Of a stretch of 64,000 nucleotides of DNA, positions 17,595 to 29,300 are shown piece after piece (within the stretch, counting starts at the first letter, position 1; every line of letters starts with the position of its first letter). The notes under the pieces were generated by a model, which searched no databases, was not told the DNA's origin, and saw nothing but the letters and a program-made list of their open reading frames with translations. The position numbers were made by a program, and so were the translations under genes. This DNA comes from Maribacter sp. (GTDB lineage: Bacteria > Bacteroidota > Bacteroidia > Flavobacteriales > Flavobacteriaceae): assembly GCA_024643345.1 (NCBI GenBank), contig JAHENB010000063.1, positions 137,013-201,012 of the forward strand, in the 5' to 3' direction.

Positions 17595-19079
17595 CTATTT
17601 ATTGTTGATTAATACTTCCAATTCTTGCTTCCACCTGTGATAAGCCTTTTCATAGGCGGTTTTTTGGGTTGATGGTTTAAAGCCCATCACAAAGTCGTTT
17701 TCCATGATTTGTTTTCCAAAGCTTTCAAAATCACCCTTATACAATTCACAAGCCCTAGCGGCTCCAATGGCGCCAGTGGTATTGTATATCTCGATTTCCT
17801 GGCCAATAAGCGTGGCAATGGTATTCGAAAAAATGGCCGAGCGGAACAGGTTGTCATTGCCTGCCCTGATCACGGTTGTCTTGATTGCATCAGATTTCAT
17901 GATTTCCATGCCATAAACAAAAGAAAAGGCAATCCCTTCCAATGCTGCACGGCATAGATGTGCTTTGGTATGGTTGTTTAAGTTGATATTGGACATTTGG
18001 GTTCCCAAGGTCTTATTATTGAGCATACGTTCTGCCCCGTTCCCGAATGGATGGATGCTCACCCCATCGGAACCGATGGGCACCGATTCGGCCAGCTGGT
18101 TCATTTCTTCATAGCTGGTCACGTTCAAATTGTTCAACAACCATCTGTATTGGATTCCGGCTCCGTTGATGCACAATAACTTACCAATTCTTGGTTTTTG
18201 ATCTTTATAATTTACGTGGGCAAAGTTGTTCACCCTTGAACTTTCCTTAACAGACAAGCTATCTGTAATCGCATAGACCACGCCAGAAGTTCCACCCGTT
18301 GCGGCCACTTCCCCCGGGTTGAACACATTCAGGGAGAGGGCATTGTTCGGTTGGTCCCCAGCACGGTATCGTATGGGCGTGCCCGCCGCCAATCCGCTTT
18401 CCGAGGCACCTTTTGCACTAACCTTTCCTTGAAGGGAAAAAGTATCCACGATATCAGGCGCCAATTTTTGATCTATGCCATAATAATCCAATAACCAATA
18501 GGCCATCGAATTGCTTTTAAAGTCCCAAAAGATGCCTTCCGACAATCCTGATTTTGTGGTACAAATGGTGCCGCCCAATCGGTAAGCGATATAATCGCCG
18601 GGCAACATGAACTTGTCTATTTTATTATAGATTTTGGGCTCGTTGTCCTTGACCCATTTTAATTTGGAGGCGGTAAAATTCGCCGGAGAGTTCAACAATT
18701 GACCTGCGCAGACCTCATGCCCCAGGGCATCGAAAGCTTTTTGACCGATTTCGACGGCACGGCTATCGCACCAAATAATCGAATTTCGAAGGGGAATACC
18801 CTGATCGTCTACCACCACCAAACCGTGCATCTGATAAGAGATGCCGATTCCCGTAATCATTTTGGGGTCGATGTTGTTTGCCTTGATAAGCGATTTGGTG
18901 GCCTTACATACATGTTTCCACCAATCATCTGGATGCTGTTCTGCCCAACCATTTTCAAGGGCGATCATCTCCATTTCAACCTTAGGTTCGGTAACCACCG
19001 CAATGCTTTTGCCCGAGACCGTTTCCACCAGGGCCGCCTTTATCGATGAACTTCCAATATCATAGCCTATATTATACAT
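17595..19079 (-). CDS. xylB: Xylulokinase (FGGY family)
   Basis: Phosphorylates D-xylulose to xylulose-5-phosphate. The 494-residue protein has the two actin-like ATPase halves of FGGY kinases: N-terminal phosphate loop [15 protein letters not shown], the Asp-containing active-site region SIIWCDSRA, a GDY motif in [13 protein letters not shown], and the C-terminal [14 protein letters not shown] and [20 protein letters not shown] elements. It opens the xylB-xylA operon and has its own -7 element upstream. The large VCBS gene upstream on the same strand ends 102 bases away, so read-through from the susCD series is possible but not required. Confidence 0.94.
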   Translation of the reverse strand: MYNIGYDIGSSSIKAALVETVSGKSIAVVTEPKVEMEMIALENGWAEQHPDDWWKHVCKATKSLIKANNIDPKMITGIGISYQMHGLVVVDDQGIPLRNSIIWCDSRAVEIGQKAFDALGHEVCAGQLLNSPANFTASKLKWVKDNEPKIYNKIDKFMLPGDYIAYRLGGTICTTKSGLSEGIFWDFKSNSMAYWLLDYYGIDQKLAPDIVDTFSLQGKVSAKGASESGLAAGTPIRYRAGDQPNNALSLNVFNPGEVAATGGTSGVVYAITDSLSVKESSRVNNFAHVNYKDQKPRIGKLLCINGAGIQYRWLLNNLNVTSYEEMNQLAESVPIGSDGVSIHPFGNGAERMLNNKTLGTQMSNINLNNHTKAHLCRAALEGIAFSFVYGMEIMKSDAIKTTVIRAGNDNLFRSAIFSNTIATLIGQEIEIYNTTGAIGAARACELYKGDFESFGKQIMENDFVMGFKPSTQKTAYEKAYHRWKQELEVLINNK

Positions 19080-19134
19080 GAAAAATTAAAAAACAATAGG
19101 TAGTGAAGATATCATTTTTCGTTTTAGAGGACAA

Positions 19135-19142
19135 CAAAACTA
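19135..19142 (-). promoter_or_regulatory. Promoter -7 element for xylB-xylA
   Basis: Minus-strand TAGTTTTG, an exact TAnnTTTG match and the same octamer used before the haloperoxidase gene, 55 bases upstream of the xylB ATG. No -33 TTG is apparent at 17-23 bases. It suggests xylBA can be expressed independently of the upstream lipoprotein genes. Confidence 0.5.
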
Positions 19143-19181
19143 GGGAAAAGTATTCTACTTACTTTCGTAGTGACGACCTTC

Positions 19182-22100
19182 TCATGGATCGGTGTTTATG
19201 GGTATTTTGATGAGGTACGCCTTATCATTGTTGGCTACCACCAGAAAAAGTGTTCCCCCAAGATTTGTAATTTTTCGTGCATTGAGTCCTTTGGGCAAGG
19301 GCAAACTCATATCATTTCGAATCACATCCTTGCCTTCATAACGCAGCATACCCCCGGAATTGGCGTCGCTATGGCCCAGTTCGGCCGTATAGCCGAGATA
19401 ATTGCCCACATATAAGATCAAGGCCCCTTTCCCTGTTCCGATCACCTCAAAATCGGCTATCGTACTCATCTGGGCTTCCTTTGGCAGGGGTACGGACTTG
19501 AAGTTGCCTTCTTGATTAAAGAAGGCCATTGACCGAAGCTCGGTTACCTTCTTGATTTCCAAAATATCGGTTTCAGCTTTTCCGGTGAGTTCTTCGATGG
19601 TGGTGACCTTTGCAAATTCGGAATAGTTCAAAAACTTCTTTTTTAAGGAGGGAAGTTGCTCCGCCAATTTGTCTTTTGGGGCAAAAGGCACATCGTCTCC
19701 AAAAAAATCGTAAAAAATTATGGGATCAGGCTGACCGTTGGCATCATAATCGTCCAGATAAAGTTTGACCGGCTTTTCCGTTCCCGCCTTCCATTTAAAA
19801 TTAAGGCCTGCATTTCCTGCAAGGATATCGTTATAGCCGTTCTGGTCCAAATCTGCAATGGTAATTGTATTCCACATCCCATAGGTGTTTAGCAGCCCCA
19901 TCCGTTCGGTTGCATCCTCAAAAGTGGAATCCCCTTTATTGATCAATATGGTGACGGGCATCCAGTCCCCAACAACCACCAGATCTAACAGTCCATCATT
20001 GTTCATGTCTGCCCAATGGCTATCGGTTACCATACCCAACCTGGTCTGTTGAACCACATTGTATTCCCCTTTGCCATTATTTTTGAGGATAAAGCTATAA
20101 GGAGATAGGCCATATCCGCCTGGGATCGATCGATTCCCTATAAATAAATCGGCATAACCATCTCCATCGAAATCTCCTGCAGAGACACTGCCCCCATTGG
20201 TTTTGATCAAGGGAGCCTTTAACCTGCTGAACCTTGCGTTACCATTATTGATGTAGATACGGTCTTCTAAATTGGCATCGCCTTCGGGCGTATCATTTCC
20301 ACCACTCATCACGTAAAGGTCCAAGTCGCCATCGTTTTCTATATCAAAAGCTACCGCATCTACATCTTCATAAAGAATATCTTTGGTGAAATCGCTGTTT
20401 TTATCCTCGACATAACTGCCGTCCTTTTGTTTGATGAAAAACGCAGGGGATTGATATTTGGCACCGCCGATATAAAGGTCTTCGAGGCCATCTCCGTTAA
20501 AATCGGCCTTTACCAAGGCTGGTCCCTCTGTGGATAATTTTTCTGGCATGAGCGTTTCGCGTTCATAATCGAGATAACTGTTTTCCATATGGGTAAAGGG
20601 AAAAGTTTCGAATGCCTGTATCTCTTTTTTTGCACCCAATACTGGGGTTTTCAGATTCGTTCCTCTGGTAATTGCGTGTTGCTGGTCGATTTCCAGGCCC
20701 ATTTCGGTCTGAACTTTACCATCAAGCCATCGAATCTGTACGGAATCTACTTTTTGTGCCTTCCCCAGTCCGAAATGCAATCTGTGCGTGGAAGACGATT
20801 GAAAACCCCGTACTACCGAGAGTTCCTTGAGATAGGTTTCCCCTTGGGCATAGACCGATACTTTTGCCCCGCCAGGATTTTTGAATGCCCCATCGCCTTT
20901 AAGGTCAATTGTTATAAAATGGTTTTCTTGCACAGCACCGCTTTTGTTCTCAAGCAGAAAAGCGCTTTGGTTGATGTTGTTGACCACGAGGTCCAAATCA
21001 CCGTCATTATCCAAGTCGCCATAGGCCGCGCCGTTGGAATAGGAGGGCACCAAGCCCGATTCCGACGAAAAGCGGTCAAATTCGAGATTGCCCTTATTGC
21101 GAAATACGACGTTGGGGATTTCGAGCGTCGGCATTTCCTCAATTAATTTTCGTTCAATTTCGTTTTGCTTGGTTTGATCGTATTCCGCAAAATCGATATT
21201 GCTGAGGTAATTGATATAATTGAGGTCATTGGGGCGTTTGAAGATGCCGTTGGTCACAAAAATATCGTTGAACCCATCGTTATCGTAATCTTGGATCAGG
21301 GCAGACCAACTCCAATCGGTAGCATAACTGTTGTTCATGAGCGATACCTCGGAAAAGAACGAATTGTCGCGGTTCAACTGCATGGCATTTCTGGCATATT
21401 GGGTTCCAAAGCCAAAATTCTTTTTGATCAAGCTCACTTTATCCGAATCTTCCCCTCCTGATTTTAAGAAGGTTTCATGGTCGAAAGGCATCATATCCAA
21501 GGAAAAGATATCGAGAAATTGATCATTGTTGAGGTCGGCAATATCGACTCCCATGGTAAATCTGCTGGTATGGCTCAAAAAATCAAGGTTTGATTCCTTA
21601 AAGGTCTTATCGCCTTGATTGATATACAGGTAGTCATTTTCATGAAAATCATTTCCTACGTAAATATCTATTAGCCCGTCATTATTTACATCCGATGTGG
21701 CCAAGGCCAAACCATAACCGAGTGCACTGCTGTAGATGCCACTTGCCGATGTTACGTCAATAAATTTTTGAATACCTTGGTTCAGTTGGTTCTCATAGAA
21801 CCTGTCACCCGCAAGGGAATCGGATTGCTGCCGAATGCCAATATTGCCGTAACTTCTTTGGGAATGAAAGGAATGGTTCATCAGATAAACATCCATGTCC
21901 CCATCGTTATCATAGTCGAAAAAGGAGGCTTGGGTAGATAGTCCTGAGAAATCCAGACCATATTGTGATGCCACTTCTTCAAAAACGGTGTTTCCTTTGT
22001 TGATATATAATTGGTTATGGGCCGTCAGGCTTTTGTATTTGCCCACTTTGGAAACATAGATGTCCAGTAGACCGTCATTGTTCACGTCTTCCATGGTTAC

Positions 22101-22460
22101 GCCAGTTGACCAAGTTGAATCGATCTGAATACCGGCGGCTTTTGTAATATCCTTGAATTTCAGATTCCCCATATTAAGATATAACTTGTCGGGGGTTTGG
22201 TTGGCCGTTAAATAAATATCTTCAAGACCATCATTGTTAATGTCACCGATCGCCACGCCTCCGCCGTTATAATAATAGAGGTACTCTATGATATTGAGAT
22301 TATCCTTATAGGTAAGGTCGTTCGAAAAATCGATGCCACTGCTATCTGCAGGCACAGAATGAAAGTATATGGGTGCCTTTGCTATCGGGATTTCTTTCTT
22401 TTCATTGCAACCTAGGGCTAAGATCAAGGATATAAAAGCTATTTTGATATGATTCTTCAT
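19182..22460 (-). CDS. FG-GAP/VCBS repeat lipoprotein with ASPIC/UnbV domain (third paralogue)
   Basis: A 1,092-residue surface or periplasmic lipoprotein (lipobox LILALGC, Cys18). It is built of FG-GAP/VCBS blades, each carrying a calcium-loop motif of the DxNxDGxxD type: GDINNDGLEDIYL, EDVNNDGLLDIYV, FDYDNDGDMDVYL, GDLDNDGDLDLVV, ADFNGDGLEDLYI and others. An ASPIC/UnbV-like domain sits in the middle (about residues 525-600, ending RIRW/QIRWLDGKV), so there are probably two seven-bladed propellers around it. No catalytic motif is visible. The layout matches CRTAC1-like proteins, which bind ligands through calcium-stabilised propellers. It is last in the susCD-linked series, four bases after the previous paralogue. 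Confidence 0.88.
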   Translation of the reverse strand: MKNHIKIAFISLILALGCNEKKEIPIAKAPIYFHSVPADSSGIDFSNDLTYKDNLNIIEYLYYYNGGGVAIGDINNDGLEDIYLTANQTPDKLYLNMGNLKFKDITKAAGIQIDSTWSTGVTMEDVNNDGLLDIYVSKVGKYKSLTAHNQLYINKGNTVFEEVASQYGLDFSGLSTQASFFDYDNDGDMDVYLMNHSFHSQRSYGNIGIRQQSDSLAGDRFYENQLNQGIQKFIDVTSASGIYSSALGYGLALATSDVNNDGLIDIYVGNDFHENDYLYINQGDKTFKESNLDFLSHTSRFTMGVDIADLNNDQFLDIFSLDMMPFDHETFLKSGGEDSDKVSLIKKNFGFGTQYARNAMQLNRDNSFFSEVSLMNNSYATDWSWSALIQDYDNDGFNDIFVTNGIFKRPNDLNYINYLSNIDFAEYDQTKQNEIERKLIEEMPTLEIPNVVFRNKGNLEFDRFSSESGLVPSYSNGAAYGDLDNDGDLDLVVNNINQSAFLLENKSGAVQENHFITIDLKGDGAFKNPGGAKVSVYAQGETYLKELSVVRGFQSSSTHRLHFGLGKAQKVDSVQIRWLDGKVQTEMGLEIDQQHAITRGTNLKTPVLGAKKEIQAFETFPFTHMENSYLDYERETLMPEKLSTEGPALVKADFNGDGLEDLYIGGAKYQSPAFFIKQKDGSYVEDKNSDFTKDILYEDVDAVAFDIENDGDLDLYVMSGGNDTPEGDANLEDRIYINNGNARFSRLKAPLIKTNGGSVSAGDFDGDGYADLFIGNRSIPGGYGLSPYSFILKNNGKGEYNVVQQTRLGMVTDSHWADMNNDGLLDLVVVGDWMPVTILINKGDSTFEDATERMGLLNTYGMWNTITIADLDQNGYNDILAGNAGLNFKWKAGTEKPVKLYLDDYDANGQPDPIIFYDFFGDDVPFAPKDKLAEQLPSLKKKFLNYSEFAKVTTIEELTGKAETDILEIKKVTELRSMAFFNQEGNFKSVPLPKEAQMSTIADFEVIGTGKGALILYVGNYLGYTAELGHSDANSGGMLRYEGKDVIRNDMSLPLPKGLNARKITNLGGTLFLVVANNDKAYLIKIPINTDP

Positions 22461-22463
22461 CTT

Positions 22464-25400
22464 TTAAAAGTTAAAAAGGGCCAAGGAATCATTGTTTCTG
22501 GCCACTATGAGCCGGCGGCGATCTAAAACGATATCACGAACCTCTCCGTTGACCTTAAAGCCGTTCCCGTCGGGATAGTCTTTGAAAAGCATGTTTCCGA
22601 GGTTTTCAAGAAATACCCCATAACTGGCGTCATACCGCCCAACCTCGGGCTTCACGCTGTATTGATTGCCACCTAAGACGATATCCAAATCGCCATCATT
22701 GTCAAAATCACTTGTAAGAATCGCGTAGATCGTAGAAAATTGTGCCTGAATGGGCAAGGGCTGAACGTCGAAATTTCCTGCTCCATCATTGACCAAAATT
22801 ACGGAGGCAAGGGTATTGACCTCCAATTTTTGGCTTCCCTCCAATTCTTCCGGTGTAAAAATATCGGTAATGCCGGCTTGTTTAAAAGAATGGTAATCTG
22901 GGAAACGTTTTGTGAGTCCTTTCATCTGTTCGGTAAGATTATGTCGCAGCGCGAAGGGGTAGTCCTTGCCGTCATCGGCGCGAAAGGCAAGGATGGGGTC
23001 GGTAAAACCATTGTTGTCAAAATCTTTCGAGAATAACGTGATCGGTTTTTCCTTACTTGCTTTGAACCGGCTATTAAATCCATGATTGCCCAAAATAAAA
23101 TCGATATCCCCATCATGGTCCAAATCACCTTTTTGGATGGTGTTCCACCAGCCCTTTAGATCTGAAAGCGGATTGTCTTTTTTACGGGCGAACCTGCCAT
23201 TTTCGTTCATTAAAAGTTCTACGCCCATAAATTCTCCAACCACGATCAAATCGTCATCGCCATCCTTATCCAAATCTTGGAAAAGGGCATCGGTAACCAT
23301 GCCGATATCCTTTAAATCGGGTGCAAATTGCCTCGTTGCGTCCGTAAAATTTCCCTTACCATCGTTATGAAGCAGGAAACCGGAGCAGGGTACCCCATAT
23401 TTCAGCGGAACGATCCTTTCGCCGACGAACAGATCTAGGTCGCCATCCCCATCAACATCAGAAGCCACAACGGTTGAGGTACTGTGTACCGTCGGGAGTT
23501 CGGGAAGTTTTTGATCGGTCAGCGTAAAGTTGCCCTTGCCATCGTTAAAATAAAGCCTGTCGTAGAAACTGCTTGCATATTGTGAGAATTCAACGCCACC
23601 ACTGCAAACGTAAAGGTCTAGATCACCATCATCGTCCGCATCGAAAAACAAGCTTCCCGCATCTTCCGAATTGCTGTTCTTTTCAAAACTTTTATTTTCT
23701 TTTTTTGTGTAGCTTTTTCCATTTCCCATCAGAAGAATGGGGGCGACTCCTTTTGGGCCTCCGATGAAGAGATCCTCATAACCGTCCTGGTTCACATCGC
23801 CCATGCTCATTCTGGGTCCCTCGGTACTGCACATTTGGTTGAGAAGTCGATCTCTGTCAAAATCCACGAAGCGGTTTTCCTGATGTTTGTACGCGATCGC
23901 GATATCTGCGCTTTGGAAGATCGTTTTCTTCTTGGACGTACTGTCCTTTTTTATGATCATGGCATCCTTCTCGGCCAAAGTCAAAATCTGGTCGATGCCC
24001 ACATTCTTCAATTCCGTTACCTTCCCTGAAGGCCAGGTCACCTTTAAAGAGATGGGCGCATCTTCGTTAAACCCGAAATTCGGACGCACATCCATACTCG
24101 ACTGAAACCCCCTGACCGGCTGATTTTCCAGGGACATATAATGGGGCCCGATCTCAATTTTGGACCCTAAGGCGTTGCTGTTCTTTTTTTCACCTTTCAA
24201 GACCAGTTTTATATAATGGCCCTTGCCTTTTTCCATAGTGGTATTCCGGTAGACAAAAGCGGGCATATCGAGGTTGTTCACCACAAGGTCCAAGTCGCCA
24301 TCATTATCCAAATCTCCGTAGGCCGCCCCATTTGAAAAGCTTTCCATCTCCAGTCCTGATGCCCCGTAAGGATTAAAATCTAACTGCCCCAAATTCTTAT
24401 AGGCCTGGTTTTTGAGTTTGTTTGATGGAATGATTTCGATCAATTTGGCATAATCGACCTTATTATTGGTGACGATCGATTTCAAAATCTCTTCATTTGA
24501 AATAAACTGAAGGTAATCCTGATCGGTAAGATCACGGTAAATACCATTGGCAATAAAAAGGTCTTTAAGGCCGTCGTTGTCCATGTCAAAGATCAAGGCG
24601 CCCCAACTCCAATCGGAGGCCTCTACACCGCTCAACCTGCCGATTTCGCTGAACGAATTGTCGGTATTGTTGAGTTGAAAGGTGTTGCGGGTAAATTGAT
24701 GGTAATACCCACTGTTCAGTTTCAATTGGTATTTGTTCCAGTCTTCGAAGGTGGTCACTGTTTTTAACCTTTGATAATCGGACGGGAGCATGTCGGTCAC
24801 AAAAATATCGTTGTATCCGTCGTTATTGATATCTGCCATATCGGCTCCCATGGAAGCCCCGCTTATGGCGGTAATTTGATCCTCGAGCTGTTCGGAAAAT
24901 GTACCGTTTCGGTTATTGATGTAAAGGTAGTCGCGTTCAAAAAAGTCATTGGAAACATAGATGTCTTCCCAACCGTCGTTGTTGACATCGCCAACGGTTA
25001 CGCCCAATCCAAACCCTACGACACTGCCGTAAATTCCTGCTTTTTCACTGACATCAACAAATCTTCCATCAACATTCTCCATAAGTTTGTCCCCGCCCAG
25101 CACATCTCTTTTCCCGCGCTCGTTTCGCCTGATATCAAAACTGCCGATGGCTTGGTAGGAGTTGTTCAAGATATAAACATCAAGATCGCCATCCTTATCA
25201 TAGTCGAAGAAGGAAGCGTGGGTCGAAAAGCCCTTGTCATCCAGGTTATAGTCGGCGGCCATCTCCTTAAAGGTTTGATCGCCATTATTGATGAAGAGCT
25301 CATTTTGTTTGTTTTCCCCCTTAAGATCCCCTGAATTGCAGACATAAATATCCATATATCCATCGCTATTGATATCGACCATGGTCACTCCGGTTGACCA

Positions 25401-25757
25401 AGGTCTGGAGCCCCCGACTTTAGCGTTCTCCGTGATGTCCTTAAATTTAAAATTGCCCAGGTTCAGGTATAGGCGGTTTTTTTCCAGATTGGAAGTGAAG
25501 TAGATGTCAGGTAAACTATCATTGTTGATGTCACCTATGGCAACGCCACCTCCGTTATAATAATTGCGGTATTTATAAACGTTGAATTCATTGTTATAGG
25601 AGAGGTTGTTCGAAAAATCGATTCCGGTTTCCGAGGTTTCCAATGATTCGAAGACTTTTTCTGGCTCTTGGGGCTTTGGCTTTTGGGTGCAATGGGACAT
25701 AACGATAAGCAGCAATAGAGGTGAGATCCTTCTCGATATCCTGTAAAATCGATTCAT
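22464..25757 (-). CDS. FG-GAP/VCBS repeat lipoprotein with ASPIC/UnbV domain (second paralogue)
   Basis: Second of three paralogous calcium-blade lipoproteins, 1,097 residues from the ATG at 25757. That start gives a normal signal (MNRFYRISRRISPLLLLIVMSHC) four bases after the preceding stop; an in-frame ATG at 25793 would overlap that gene. Repeated loops include GDINNDSLPDIYF, VDINSDGYMDIYV, FDYDKDGDLDVYI, GDVNNDGWEDIYV, GDLDNDGDLDLVV, GDVNQDGYEDLFI and SDVDGDGDLDLFV. A central ASPIC/UnbV-like segment (about residues 527-600) contains VRGFQSS and VTWPSGK. No enzyme motif is seen. It shares the RNYYNGGGVAIGDINND N-terminal block with both neighbours, pointing to tandem duplication followed by divergence. 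Confidence 0.88.
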   Translation of the reverse strand: MNRFYRISRRISPLLLLIVMSHCTQKPKPQEPEKVFESLETSETGIDFSNNLSYNNEFNVYKYRNYYNGGGVAIGDINNDSLPDIYFTSNLEKNRLYLNLGNFKFKDITENAKVGGSRPWSTGVTMVDINSDGYMDIYVCNSGDLKGENKQNELFINNGDQTFKEMAADYNLDDKGFSTHASFFDYDKDGDLDVYILNNSYQAIGSFDIRRNERGKRDVLGGDKLMENVDGRFVDVSEKAGIYGSVVGFGLGVTVGDVNNDGWEDIYVSNDFFERDYLYINNRNGTFSEQLEDQITAISGASMGADMADINNDGYNDIFVTDMLPSDYQRLKTVTTFEDWNKYQLKLNSGYYHQFTRNTFQLNNTDNSFSEIGRLSGVEASDWSWGALIFDMDNDGLKDLFIANGIYRDLTDQDYLQFISNEEILKSIVTNNKVDYAKLIEIIPSNKLKNQAYKNLGQLDFNPYGASGLEMESFSNGAAYGDLDNDGDLDLVVNNLDMPAFVYRNTTMEKGKGHYIKLVLKGEKKNSNALGSKIEIGPHYMSLENQPVRGFQSSMDVRPNFGFNEDAPISLKVTWPSGKVTELKNVGIDQILTLAEKDAMIIKKDSTSKKKTIFQSADIAIAYKHQENRFVDFDRDRLLNQMCSTEGPRMSMGDVNQDGYEDLFIGGPKGVAPILLMGNGKSYTKKENKSFEKNSNSEDAGSLFFDADDDGDLDLYVCSGGVEFSQYASSFYDRLYFNDGKGNFTLTDQKLPELPTVHSTSTVVASDVDGDGDLDLFVGERIVPLKYGVPCSGFLLHNDGKGNFTDATRQFAPDLKDIGMVTDALFQDLDKDGDDDLIVVGEFMGVELLMNENGRFARKKDNPLSDLKGWWNTIQKGDLDHDGDIDFILGNHGFNSRFKASKEKPITLFSKDFDNNGFTDPILAFRADDGKDYPFALRHNLTEQMKGLTKRFPDYHSFKQAGITDIFTPEELEGSQKLEVNTLASVILVNDGAGNFDVQPLPIQAQFSTIYAILTSDFDNDGDLDIVLGGNQYSVKPEVGRYDASYGVFLENLGNMLFKDYPDGNGFKVNGEVRDIVLDRRRLIVARNNDSLALFNF

Positions 25758-25761
25758 TTTA

Positions 25762-26331
25762 TTATTTGCTAAGTACATAACGCAAGTCGTCAATTTGGGC
25801 CTTTACAAGCCTATTGTCATCCAAGGGTTTGATCGTGATTCGCCGAATACCGTCAACCTTTACAAAAAGTTCCCCTTCCTTATTTTTGAGGCTGACGCTA
25901 ATGAAGTCGTTCCCCGGATACCATTCCATGAACCGTTCTTTCACTACGTTTATCAATTGATCCGATTGCAGCGATTTGTTCCATAAAGACCACGCCCCAT
26001 AATAAAATTGAAAATTCATTCCGGTCATTACTTTTTCTTCATTAAAGATACCGTAGAAAAGCATGGTAACATCATTGCCCATGACCTCCCCATTTTTAGC
26101 AGGGAGTTCGTACGCTACAAAACCATCGGCACCGTTCGTGACAATTTTATCCCGGTTCAATTTCCAACATTTATCAAAAAATTCTTTTTGGGTCTGTCCC
26201 AATTTCATTCCCAACATCAAAGAATCATTGACAATTCCCTTTGCCATTTCCGCTTTTACGAGTTGATCGTATTTAGATTGTGAACAACCCGTCACCATGA
26301 TCATCAGGCCACATAATAAGAACCTAAGCAT
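25762..26331 (-). CDS. Small lipoprotein of unknown function between VCBS genes
   Basis: A lipoprotein of about 189 residues that I cannot assign to a family. The start at 26331 (MLRFLLCGLMIMVTGC) leaves one base after the preceding stop, whereas the ATG at 26346 would overlap it by 14 bases. The lipobox is MVTGC. The mature part has GMKLGQTQKEFFDKCWKLN, suggesting a helix used in binding, followed by alternating strands (VTMLFYGIFNEEKVMTGMNFQFYYGAW, ISVSLKNKEGELFVKVDG, VKAQIDDLRYVLSK). It is translationally packed between the first and second VCBS paralogues, so it probably belongs to the same envelope assembly as an accessory or chaperone-like subunit. Confidence 0.7.
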   Translation of the reverse strand: MLRFLLCGLMIMVTGCSQSKYDQLVKAEMAKGIVNDSLMLGMKLGQTQKEFFDKCWKLNRDKIVTNGADGFVAYELPAKNGEVMGNDVTMLFYGIFNEEKVMTGMNFQFYYGAWSLWNKSLQSDQLINVVKERFMEWYPGNDFISVSLKNKEGELFVKVDGIRRITIKPLDDNRLVKAQIDDLRYVLSK

Positions 26332-26332
26332 T

Positions 26333-29300
26333 TTATTCAAATTCATGGAAACTTGTTTTTTCGTTGTTAATCGACGCTATAAGTATCTTTTTCCCATTGT
26401 AATCAATCCATTTAAGGTCTCTGATTTGCCCTCTAATATTGAGGGGGATAACTTTATTGAAACCTTTTTCAGGGGAGAAGCCACCCATGATCGCCCAGCC
26501 CTTCGAGGCATCGTAACGCCCAAATTGGGGCTTGACCAAATATTGGTTACCGCCAAAAAAGAGGTCGGTTTGGCCGTCCCCATCAACATCGGTAGCGTTG
26601 ATTGCATATACCGGTGCGTACTGGATTTCGCTGGGTAGGGCATAAGCTATGAATTTCCCTTTTTCGTTGAAAAAAATGGTGCTTTCGGTTGTTTCAATTT
26701 CTGCATTCACCGTGCTTTCTAGTTTTAATCCCGGAAAAATGGACAGCATATCGGCCTTGGCATAATCTTTATAAAAGAGCAAGGTCTTTTTTAAATTTGG
26801 TATTTGTGAAATTAACTCATCCTTATCTACAATGGGATAGTATTTCCCACCTAACTGCTTACAAATAATTTGTTCCTGAAAGCCATTGCCATCAAAATCA
26901 CCGATAAACATTTTCATATGGGGTTCATAAAAATTGTTTCTGCCAATGTTGCCTGCGATAATATCCAGATCGCCATCGGCGTCGACATCGGAAACGGCCA
27001 ATGAAGTCCACAAGCCTTTAGTACCTTCCAGATCGTAGTCTTTACTTTTATCAGACAACTTTCCGTTCTGGTTGAGCAATATTTTAACGCCCATCCATTC
27101 CCCAACGATAATAAGATCCTGCCAACCATCGTTGTTGATATCGGCCCAGCTTGCATCGGTGATCATGCCGATATTGTTGAGGAGGGGCACTTCTTTTGCC
27201 TTAAAGACGCCGGTCCCGTCGTTTTCCATGAGATAGCCCGTGCCCGGCAAACCATAAAGATTAGTTTTATAACGTTCCCCAACAAATAGGTCTTGATCGC
27301 CATCATTATCGTAATCGGCCGATTTCACCACCGATGAACTTATGGTACTCGGGAAAGTAAGGGAATGGCCCATTTTTTGAAAAACGCCGGAATCATTTCG
27401 ATAATAAGTATCGTTGAGCGCTATGGAATATGGGGAATAGGCCTTGCCGCCATGGCAAACGTAAAGGTCCAGATCCCCGTCGTTGTCGCCATCAAAAAAT
27501 AGGGCATCTACATCTTCCGATTCCAAGGCATCCTCAAACGGAGTGGTCATTTCCCGATATCCGGTATGGGTTGAAAAAAAGATTCTGCCCGATTGATTTT
27601 TGGCTCCCCCCACAAAGAAATCGACAATACCATCTTGATTGATATCGGCCACAGCGAAGGCGGGACCCTCGTTGCTGTACATTTGCGGCAATAGGCGTTC
27701 ATTATTAAAGTCGATGTAACTGTTTTCCCGATGTACATAATCGAACAAGGGCAGGGATTTTTTAATGATTCCCGCTGATTTCACGTTTCCAATGCCCCCA
27801 GTAGAAATTGGACCGTTATTTTTCCCCGGGTGCTCCAAGGTATAGGTTTTGTTGGTCGCCACGGTTGTTAAGAGGGTTTCTGCCCCATCGGGCCATTGTA
27901 CCCTTATTGAATCGACTGTTTCGGCGGCACCCACCCCAAAATGGATTCCGGAAGCGACACTGCTCTGAAACCCCCTTGACACATAATTTTCGCCATAACC
28001 TTTTTGATTTCCCAGGAAGGTAATCGAGGCCTTGGCGCCAATGGCACTGGTATTCCCATTATTCTGGCTGAGCTTTAGAATGATACTTCGATGTTTTAGG
28101 GTGTCGGTGGTGTTTTCATAAACAAAAGAGGGCATGTTCACGTTGTTCACCACCAGGTCCAGGTCGCCGTCGTTATCGAGATCACCATAGGCACTGCCGT
28201 TGCTGAAACTAGGCAAGGCCAATCCCCATTTTTCGGTGGTATTTTCAAAATTGAAATCCCCTAAATTGTGAAAGGCGGCATTGGGAACGGCCTGGGAGGG
28301 CATGGCATCGATCAATTTGGTGATGACGTTCCGTTCCTTTTTGTTGATCCTGTTTTTCACGGTTTCCTCATTGGCTTCAAAAGTGAGATAGTCCCTGTCT
28401 AAAAGGTCTTTGAATATGCCATTACTGATGAAGATGTCTCTTAGACCATCGTTGTCCATATCAAACAGCAGGGCGCCCCAACTCCACTCTGTGGCGGAAA
28501 CTTGGGCCTGCCTTCCCAATTCAAGGAACCCCTGTTCGCCAAGATTACGTTGAAGTGTATTTCTTGAGAACTGATCGTAATAGCCTTGTTGTTTGGCCAA
28601 TTGGTGTTTGTCCCATGATTCGAAGAGGGTTTTCGTTTTTTGTCGGTCTTGTGTGGCCGGTAACATCTCGGTAACCATCAAGTCTGTTCGGTGGTCGTTG
28701 TCCAGATCGGCCAGGTCGGCTCCCATGGATCCCATGGAGATCGATCCAAAATAGGTTTCCATCGCTTCCGTAAATTTGCCATGGGTATCGTTCAGGTAGA
28801 GATAGTCTTTTTCAAAGAAATCGTTGGAGATGTACATGTCCGTCCAGTGGTCATTATTGAAATCCCCTAAAGTGATGCCCAGACCGAAACCTATTTTACT
28901 GCTATAAATCCCTGCTTCTTGGGTAATGTCTATGTATTTTCCACCATCGTTTCGAAAGAACTTGTTGCCGTTGCCGCTGATGTCGGGCAAGGTGCGTTGG
29001 TCTTTGATCAGTTCAAAGCCAATGACCGATTTTAGTGCGTTGTTCAAAACGTAGGCATCCAGGTCCCCATCTTTGTCATAATCAAAAAAGGCGGCCTGAA
29101 CCGATAGCCCTTCAACATCCAGGCCATATGCCTTGGCGGATTCGGTAAAGGTAAGGTCACCATTGTTGATGAACAATTCGTTATGCCTGTTCGGCCCTTC
29201 AGGCTTGCCGGCTTTACAAACATAGAGGTCGAGCCAGCCATCGCCGTTGACATCGGCAAAGGTTGCACCAGTAGACCATACCTTGGGACATGCGACCATA

